Positions 59,001 through 64,000 of a DNA stretch of 64,000 nucleotides are shown here, piece after piece (the stretch's first letter is position 1; each line of letters opens with the position of its first letter). Under the pieces are notes generated by a model, which did no database searches, was not told where the DNA came from, and worked only from the letters and a program-made list of their open reading frames with translations. A program made the translations under genes and the position numbers. Source of the stretch: Chondrosia reniformis (lineage: Eukaryota > Porifera > Demospongiae > Chondrillida > Chondrillidae). Location of the stretch: positions 4,428,001 to 4,492,000 of the forward strand of contig OX359199.1 in NCBI GenBank assembly GCA_947172415.1, given 5' to 3'.

Positions 59001-59925
59001 GGAGATCTGCACGCTTGGTTAGTAGGATAAAATCCACTTATTTTGTTCAAATGCATACATATACCTTGCACTATAGTGACCCAATGTAGTAGTTCACAAA
59101 AGGGTGAAAGATGTTTTTATTATTATTTCTGTAAGTGATTGTGTGTTTGTTCCACATACTTAGGTGGCTATCCTTATGCTACTATTAGCAACAAGGCTAT
59201 CCTTCAAATGATTTTGGCTGGATATAGGATGGACAAACCAGAGAGTTGCTCCAGTGAAATGTGAGCGTGCCTCCACGCTTTATACATGAACCAACTGTAC
59301 TTGCTAATAACGTATTACAATGAAATTGTTAGCATGTGGGAACTAGCACTTGGTTCCCAACTGTTCTTTTATTGCACTTTTTATAGTACTAATTCACTAA
59401 TTCTGTAAATTTTGTTACAGCTATGAGATCATGCTCAAAAGTTGGGCTCTAGAAACATTTGATCGACCCACCTTTGCTGAGTTAAGAGGGGAATTTGATG
59501 AACTCTTGATGAAGAGCCAACCCGATCAATACATAAAAGTGACCGAGATTGATGAGGACATGGTACCCTACTACAAGGCCACATCTGGAAACTCGGGAAG
59601 CAGTGGAGATGATGACATTCTTTTGGCTAACAAACGATTTCAGGGTCAAACTACTGTTGAGATTAGCGCTAACATGTCAAAAGAGGCTGAAAAGTACCTA
59701 ACTCCAAAGAGGCTACCTTCAAAGGATCAAAGAGAATCTTCTACTTCAGAAAATGTGGAAAGAGAACTGACTCAAACTATCTCAGGTGCTTCCATTGTTG
59801 AAGAAGATATAACTACTGACAACTTAGAAGAAGCAGAGACAAATAATTCTAGATTGCTTGCCATTACACCACAGAGCTCTGGAAGTACCATCAAGGACTG
59901 CTCTGAAGAAGAAACTTCATTATGA
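39935..59925 (+). CDS. Receptor tyrosine kinase with Cys-rich/FN3 ectodomain and split kinase, 1357 aa
   Basis: 27 exons join in phase (4074 nt): 39935-40144, 44790-44867, 44949-45044, 45747-45795, 46351-46592, 47741-47888, 48342-48464, 49605-49816, 51141-51228, 51432-51640, 52973-53059, 53569-53659, 53741-53916, 53996-54278, 54590-54735, 54958-55210, 55609-55799, 55870-55917, 56147-56179, 56467-56544, 57791-57838, 58032-58091, 58265-58540, 58681-58886, 58977-59017, 59164-59260, 59421-59925. Signal peptide LLLWALLLLEGNVIG; Cys modules (CYTSC, CEQFCGF, CLTFC, CALGC); FN3-like domains (ISWQPP); a Ser/Thr-Pro stalk; TM IIIGCAAGILLAMLLLVLAI at about 705-725; basic stop-transfer. Kinase: G-loop GEGNFGDV (about 784), IAVK lysine, HRDLACRN (about 1085), DFG, PLRWMSPEA, WAFGVTVWEI. 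A roughly 160-residue insert between helices D and E carries Tyr motifs. Orphan family; ectodomain exon phases match genes A-C. Confidence 0.95.
40248..40495. repeat. 18-bp minisatellite in receptor intron 1
   Basis: About 13 copies of GTAGAGGTTGGGAACACT with AGG/ATA variants, starting about 100 bp after exon 1. No coding role; the minus-strand open frames (Val-Pro-Asn repeats) are shadows. Confidence 0.95.
40705..40800 (+). repeat. Dispersed repeat family R1, 3' half copy
   Basis: AAGCTCTCTCCAGGTTTAAT, CCCCTATAGGC, ATAGAATAGGCACAGCATGT, AGGAAAATGGTGTATTAG. In receptor intron 1. Confidence 0.7.
42104..42340. repeat. 29-bp minisatellite in receptor intron 1
   Basis: About 7-8 copies of a 29-bp unit (TTTAGTACTTCCAAGTTTAA plus GATTATACA), with degenerate copies at the 3' side (CTTTCCAGATTAAG). 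Confidence 0.95.
44063..44463. mobile_element. TIR element (outer), about 400 bp, in receptor intron 1
   Basis: Outer arms TGATAGATAAGTTTATTGGA and TCCAATAAACTTATCTATCA are exact inverted repeats. The interior has CCCGTAGGTCTTCATCAGCA, shared with the element at 57080-57318, so they are one family. A second TIR element is nested within it. No coding capacity. Confidence 0.75.
44088..44288. mobile_element. TIR element (inner, nested), about 200 bp
   Basis: Arms start CAGTACAAGTCAAAAGAAAC and end with the reverse complement (GTTTCTTTCGACTTGTACTG), about 31 bp each with one or two mismatches, flanked by TA on both sides as for Tc1/mariner-pogo type insertions. Its arms also surround a TATTATTATTGG core. 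Its position inside 44063-44463 shows that it inserted later. Confidence 0.75.
44525..44755 (+). repeat. Dispersed repeat family R1, near full-length copy
   Basis: CCCTAGATTTAGCATGGAGA, GTCAAGGACTCACAAAAGAT, CACTGATAAAGGGTGGAATT, CTGGCCCAGTGGAGAAG, ATCTAAAGCTCTCACTAGG, TTTAGTTCCCTATAGGC. Ends just before receptor exon 2 (44790). Confidence 0.75.
45870..45945 (+). repeat. Dispersed repeat family R1, 3' half copy
   Basis: CAAAGCTCTCTCCAGGTTTA, GTTTCCTATAGGC, ACAGTAGGCATAGCATGTAG. A short inverted 5' piece lies at about 45480-45515 (GGAATTCCACCCTTCATCAG). Confidence 0.65.
46708..47016. repeat. Two (ATT)n tracts in receptor intron 5
   Basis: ATT runs at about 46708-46790 (interrupted by T-rich sequence) and about 46916-47016, separated by 125 bp of AT-rich unique sequence. 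Confidence 0.95.
47863..48268 (+). repeat. 37-bp minisatellite that repeats the exon 6 splice donor
   Basis: Eleven copies of a 37-41 bp unit containing GGCCAACCTGTATCCCAG then GTACACACATGTAC. The first copy is the end of receptor exon 6 (47741-47888) with its donor CAG/GTACAC. Ten copies keep that donor; the eleventh reads CAGGGAGT. No stop occurs in the unit in any of the six frames, so open frames span the array on both strands. Confidence 0.95.
48551..49535. repeat. (CA)n-CTACTAG compound minisatellite, about 1 kb
   Basis: More than 50 copies of CTACTAGC followed by (AC)4-7, with occasional CATCTACTAG variants, filling most of receptor intron 7. Block-wise higher-order repetition (a roughly 60-70 bp group ending in ATCTACTAG) is visible from about 48930 onward. 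Confidence 0.95.
50095..50370. mobile_element. TIR element, about 275 bp
   Basis: The left arm has TAGATTTACCCCACCCACCC then ATGTCTCCTGAGGGGCAC; the right arm has GTGCTCCTCAGGAGACATGA then GTGGGTGGGGTAAATC. These are inverted repeats of about 40 bp. The same core appears in the small hairpin at 33750-33832. Lies in receptor intron 8. Confidence 0.7.
50668..51108. mobile_element. pogo/Tigger-like non-autonomous TIR element, 441 bp
   Basis: The left end CAGTCGACTCCACTTATAAC is mirrored by GTTCGTTATATCAGGAGTCG then ACTG at the right end. Sub-terminal TATAACGAAC repeats occur several times. CAG...CTG ends with GTTATAACGAA sub-termini are typical of pogo/Tigger-type MITEs. No transposase frame. 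Left flank TA; the right flank is TT, so the TA duplication is not intact. Confidence 0.75.
52085..52600. repeat. 32-bp minisatellite in receptor intron 10
   Basis: About 16 copies of TTGCAACATACTTGTTAAKC plus a 12-bp half that comes in two types (AATCAAGC and AAGCAAAC), and ends in ACTTA or ACGTA. The types are interspersed, so the array grew by mixed-unit expansion. Confidence 0.95.
53078..53113 (+). pseudogene. Duplicated 3' end of receptor exon 11 (decayed)
   Basis: ATATTACACTGATACCGGAA and the next 15 bases repeat the end of exon 11 (to 53059), 50 bp further on inside the intron. The copy has lost the donor (AGTACAGGTGAGG became AGTAGGGGTGATC), so it should not be spliced. Confidence 0.85.
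54783..54862 (+). repeat. Dispersed repeat family R1, 3' half copy (diverged)
   Basis: TTCTTACTAGGCTTAGCTCC, CTGTAGGCC, GTAGAATAGATGAGTGTATG, GGAGAATGGTGTTTTAGA. In the intron after the receptor TM exon. Confidence 0.6.
55999..56095. repeat. 22-23 bp short tandem repeat in a kinase intron
   Basis: Four to five copies of ATTCTAGTATTCCATAGRAT in the intron between the kinase-insert exons at 55917 and 56147. Confidence 0.85.
57080..57318. mobile_element. Foldback TIR element, about 240 bp, with an (ATACA)n centre
   Basis: Arms AGATGAAGGTTTATTGAGCT and AGCTCAATAAACCTTCATCT are perfect inverted repeats extending to about 70 bp with mismatches (GAATGTTTTGACCCTGAGG against CCTGAGGGTTGAAACATTC). 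The centre is ATACA/ACAAT repeats. Same family as 44063-44463; a fragment is at about 51322-51352. Confidence 0.8.
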
Positions 59926-62726
59926 GTTTTATGTGCGTACTCCTTAATTATTTGATATATTTTTGCATGTAATCACTTTCATGTTCATTGATTTTTTTAT
60001 ACATTATTAATGTGATCAGCTAAATTATTAAAATTGAAACATGCTTGAATCATAACAGGTATATATGTTATCAATCCAGATCCGGGCCTGCTGCAGAAGA
60101 AAAATATGCATGTTACAAAATGTAGCTATATTATATACGTAAATACAAAATGGTCTAGTAGCCAGAATTTTAGCACCACTTTAATTTACCCCTCGTATGT
60201 CAACAATTGCAATGCTGTCATTGCTGTATATAAAAAGATACCCTATATTTAAACACCTGTACTGTATGTACATAAAAGACCTTACCTCCCCCTTATATAT
60301 ATATGCATGATCATGGTGTGAGGTTGAACACACTGTGTTTATATAATATTACCCCTTTGGTCCTGTCAACTAGTGGTGTCATGTCACATGAGATCTAGAC
60401 AACAACCTTCTATATACAAGAAGCGCTCTCTACAGATCTCATTGACAAGAAATATAGTGTCATTCTAGGGTGGCTGAGATGCAGAATCTCATTTGGACTG
60501 CTCCAGTCTGCCATCATAGCAATCCATGGATCAATGAATTCTAGTTACAATGGCGCACTATCAGATATTCTCCTGGCATCCAGTGAAGGGAATGTCTCAA
60601 GATTGTGAAAAGATCATAATTGCTGCCATGCAGCAGTTGTGTGACCATCTCCCAACATTCTGTGTGATATGTTGACATACATATTATGTATGTCTTATTC
60701 TATTCATGACATTACTCAAATTGAATATTTTGTCTGTAAATTTTGTTTCATTAGTTTAATCACCAAGTAAGACCTCCATCAATCACCATGCAGGTACACC
60801 AGATGTTTGTCATATGCATGTACCATATAATGTTGGCTTCACAGAGATCTGACCAATTGGAATTTTTATCAATATAACACATTGCTTTAATATAAATTTC
60901 CTATAGGTTCTATATAGTCTATTGTCCTCCATTTTCTACCACCTCTTCTCACTGCCTGTCTGTGTTCCCCAAGTCTCATGCACCTTAAGAGTCCTCTTCA
61001 TCACACCTATATAGGTCCTGTTATACAGTTATTTGCAAGGGACTTGGTACACTACCCCTCTCTTTTTATTCTCTGGAGTACACATAATGCAGAAGGCATC
61101 TTTCTTTTTTCCTTTTTTTCTTTTCATTTTACTTTCTTCCTTTTTCGTTTTCTTTGACATATCTGTGCCCTGCAATATTGCAGCAATCTAGGCCGGCCTT
61201 GTTATGCAATAATTTACAAGAGTATACTGAATGCTTACATAGATGTATGCATTTGCGATGAGCTGGATTATTTAATGCCTATATCTTAATACACCAATCA
61301 TGAATTATATATAGCTAACCACTTCACAACGATCATTTTGGTTTGACAATTCTGAAATATATACATGTACATGGATTTAAATAAAAAAAATGTTCAAACG
61401 ATGTAATTCTTAAACAAGTTCTTTATGATTGTAAAGAAACCATGCTGTTTCTTCTTTAAGTGTTACTGGAACGGTGCTGCAGTACTTCGTTTCGCATCAC
61501 TTTACTGATGTAAAGGTGACCCCAGGGCACACCACGTGGAGGTAGAAGTACTTCGTGCCCCAAATGGCCTCCGGTTTCTCAACTCTGTTTGACACTTCCA
61601 CTACTTGCGTCGTAAGAGAAGCTGCTCGGGAACGGTCCGGCGTACCTGACCGACCTGTGACCAGTTACTAGTCTTGCCTGTCACGCTACGAACAGAACAA
61701 GCCCGACCCTGGCGGACCACAAACTCCCACCAATGAGAATCATCATGTGCACACAACGTAGCTTGGGAACACTGTACACAGACTTTAGCTCATTGGGATC
61801 GGCCAGGCGCTTTAGAGTAGGGACCCATCAGTTCAATGAACTATAAAAAAGAAATGAAAATACATGATATACAATATACATTGAAATACTGCATTGATGC
61901 ATAGATACGAAAATTTCAAATGCAAATGCCTTCCAAGCCAACCTGAAGCTGCAGCCTACAACAGGGGTTCCTGACCGACTACGTAGTGGCACTGGACCCA
62001 CGCTCCTCCAGGTACGGGTCGTATAGTGAGAACCAACAAAGTTGATTAATAGTGAGATACATCTCCAGGCACTAACCCATAGGTAGAGAGACCACCCCAC
62101 TATACGAACACCGATGACCCTTTGTCGCATGGTACCATGGTCGTGCTCCTACCACGGTTTTCGCATCGATCCACACCAAGGTAGACCTCCAGAGTTGATA
62201 GCCCGGAGGCCAAAGACCGAAATTTTCCTTGCCTATTTATTAGAAATTGTCGGCGGGAAACATCGTGAACTTGGCGGAAAATCGTGAAACCAAATTGTTT
62301 TCGAGGTCCTATTCAAGAACAATAGACAACATGCAGAACATAACCCGGCCTATTCAGCAAGTTGTTATTGTTATTGAGTTTCGACTAGAAATCAATCATG
62401 GCTATCCAGCGAAGCAAATCATAAAATGTGCAGTGACCCAATGAATAGAAATGTTTAATTAATAAACAAACTATCGGCATCTTAATGAACCTCTGATTAT
62501 TTCAGTATCTCAATGAACCTCTGATTATTTCAGTATCTTAATGAACCTCTGATTATTTCAGTATCTTAATGGATCTCTGATTATTTCAGCAGTGGTCTTT
62601 TATTTCACAAGCTCTTGTAAGCGCATGAATTAACAACTAGACTATATTACAATTACCTTTTACGCTATTTCGCGCTATTGCTTATTTAGGATCCCTGCTA
62701 TTGCTCAATCAATTTGTGAATCCAAA
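59926..62726. other. Intergenic region downstream of the receptor kinase
   Basis: No supported gene. 59926-61430 is AT-rich with the receptor 3' UTR side, a T/C-rich stretch (61085-61160) and no long frame. 61440-62260 is GC-richer with several short frames on both strands but no domain I recognise. 62479-62590 holds four copies of a 28-bp tandem repeat (CTCAATGAACCTCTGATTAT plus TTCAGTAT). GGCGGGAAAC at about 62251 resembles an E2F site. Confidence 0.5.
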
Positions 62727-62789
62727 ATGGCCGTTGCTCAAATCGCAATTAAGCGCTTGACGTTGTCCATGCCTAAACTACACTCATTG
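62727..62789 (+). CDS. Probable first coding exon of an unidentified gene
   Basis: CCAAAATGGCC gives a good start context. 21 codons (MAVAQIAIKRLTLSMPKLHS plus L) run into a consensus donor TTG/GTAGGT at 62790. The peptide has Lys/Arg but no Asp/Glu and is amphipathic-looking, as in mitochondrial presequences. The next exon could not be fixed: an acceptor near 63194 (TTATAG/ATCAGTTTGCC) opens 37 codons in phase. The gene would continue rightward out of the window. Confidence 0.35.
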
Positions 62790-64000
62790 GTAGGTCATCT
62801 TGTTTAGAGAATCAGACAAAATGTATAGCTACGTACTTTATTTGAAGTCTATAATGTTTCTTTTTATGATTAGCATACGTATTAATCAGCATCTTATTAT
62901 GCAGCCTATACATGGAAGTCAAATATCAGTTACCTAGCAACATGTCCAATTAAGAAACAAGGAGGAGTGCAATTATTATTAAAGTTGTTGGCTTAACCCA
63001 TTCAGGTAGGAAAAGATAGTAAAAGAATATGTTGTATAACAACTGTAAAGGTCCTGGATTACATCTGTTCAATGGGACCACCAGATTTTAGCATGTCTAC
63101 ATACCAGTCCCTAGTAACTAGTAACTCCCAGCTACTGTAATTCAGTTAGGGGAAGTGTGTAGTACATGATTAACAGGTTCTTTGTATCTTATAGATCAGT
63201 TTGCCTTGCTATTTGGCTATGAAACCATACAATCCCTTTGAGTTAGTGTATTATTGTTTGAACTTTTATAGGACAATTTGGCGGGTTAGTCAGACCGCAG
63301 TGTGACATTGACATTTGGCAAGATATCCGTTTTTGATGTCACTCTTGTCTTAGCCTCCTGAGGTCTCAAACTCAGAACACTTGTCAACTCAGTATATATA
63401 CATGTATAAAGTGTATGTAAGTGTGATCTTAGGACTCTGTTAACCTTCAAAATCCAAACATTCTCCAGCCAAACTACTAACTAGTAGTCAATTAGCCTTA
63501 TAACTGAGCAATATAAATCTGCTGACCATATGTTCAAAGAATACTTGTATGGCAGAGGCATGCATGTACATCTTAGCAAAGTCTACATGTACAAACTATT
63601 AAATCTACATCTAGGTTGATATTAATCATAAAACACACATGCAGTTTTAATTGACACCATAATCGAAGTGGAAGAGAAATGTGTAATGAATGGACTACAA
63701 GATCAGATGTGAATATGCAATTTTGATTTTTAAAATGGCAGTAGAGTGAGGTTGTTTGCTATCAAAGACGAAACCTTATTAAAACGTTTTCTTTTAAAAT
63801 TAAAGTTATTTGGTTCCCTTCTTGTTCACTTTAATGTATGTGCCACATTCTAGCAGCTTTGTATGCGCTTGTTTGTCTTGTCTAATTATTTTACTCCTTT
63901 ATGAACTCATAGGACTTATCAGAATGTCCTGGACATTATCTTGGATGACAAGTTTGACTAAGAAAGTGACAAATAAATGGACAAGATGATGGGAGATGCT
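62790..64000. other. Right edge: AT-rich, unassigned
   Basis: If the exon at 62727 is real this is its first intron(s). No domain, RNA gene, TIR pair or satellite was recognised. Confidence 0.4.

Noticed and set aside
61828..62130. 100-aa minus-strand frame in the GC-richer block
   Set aside because: No recognisable domain, a low-complexity tail from AT-rich sequence, and competing open frames. Kept only as an unexplained block.

Overview
This is a eukaryotic, AT-rich window dense in introns, with short exons, GT-AG splice sites (donors mostly GTAAG/GTGAG), many microsatellites and minisatellites, and several TIR-bearing non-autonomous elements. It carries a receptor tyrosine kinase, TERT and MgcRacGAP/RACGAP1, so it is metazoan. 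Compact genes, the gene density and a receptor kinase with a lineage-specific ectodomain suggest an early-branching animal, most likely a demosponge. That last step is inference; nothing here fixes the species.

Layout. (1) 1-21787, minus strand: three tandem head-to-tail paralogues (called A, B, C here). Each starts with a signal peptide, then cysteine-rich modules, then fibronectin-III-like domains. A runs off the left edge. B and C end in a short hydrophobic tail with no cytoplasmic domain, as GPI-anchored proteins do. (2) 22285-26699, minus strand: RACGAP1 (coiled coil, C1 finger, RhoGAP). (3) 26700-26799: a 100-bp head-to-head promoter. (4) 26800-39692, plus strand: telomerase reverse transcriptase, with all RT motifs recognised and three large minisatellites inside it. 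(5) 39935-59925, plus strand: a 27-exon receptor tyrosine kinase, reconstructed as 1357 residues with consistent phases throughout. (6) 59926-64000: mostly non-coding, with a GC-richer block at about 61440-62260 and a probable first exon at 62727.

The main result is that the receptor kinase (plus strand) and genes A-C (minus strand) are one family. Their ectodomain intron phases run in the same series (0,0,0,1,0,1,1,0 and onward), exon lengths correspond, and the Cys modules and last FN3 domain align. The genes differ at the 3' end: the kinase gene continues into a TM helix and a split kinase, while B and C end in a GPI-type tail. This looks like a receptor kinase locus with clustered ectodomain-only relatives that could act as co-receptors, decoys or adhesion partners. 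The function is inferred. A second notable feature is a 37-bp minisatellite at the end of receptor exon 6 that has multiplied the exon end and its splice donor ten-fold.

Exon boundaries were read by eye from splice consensus and phase. Those of genes A-C and the kinase are mostly exact. Those of RACGAP1 and parts of TERT are approximate.
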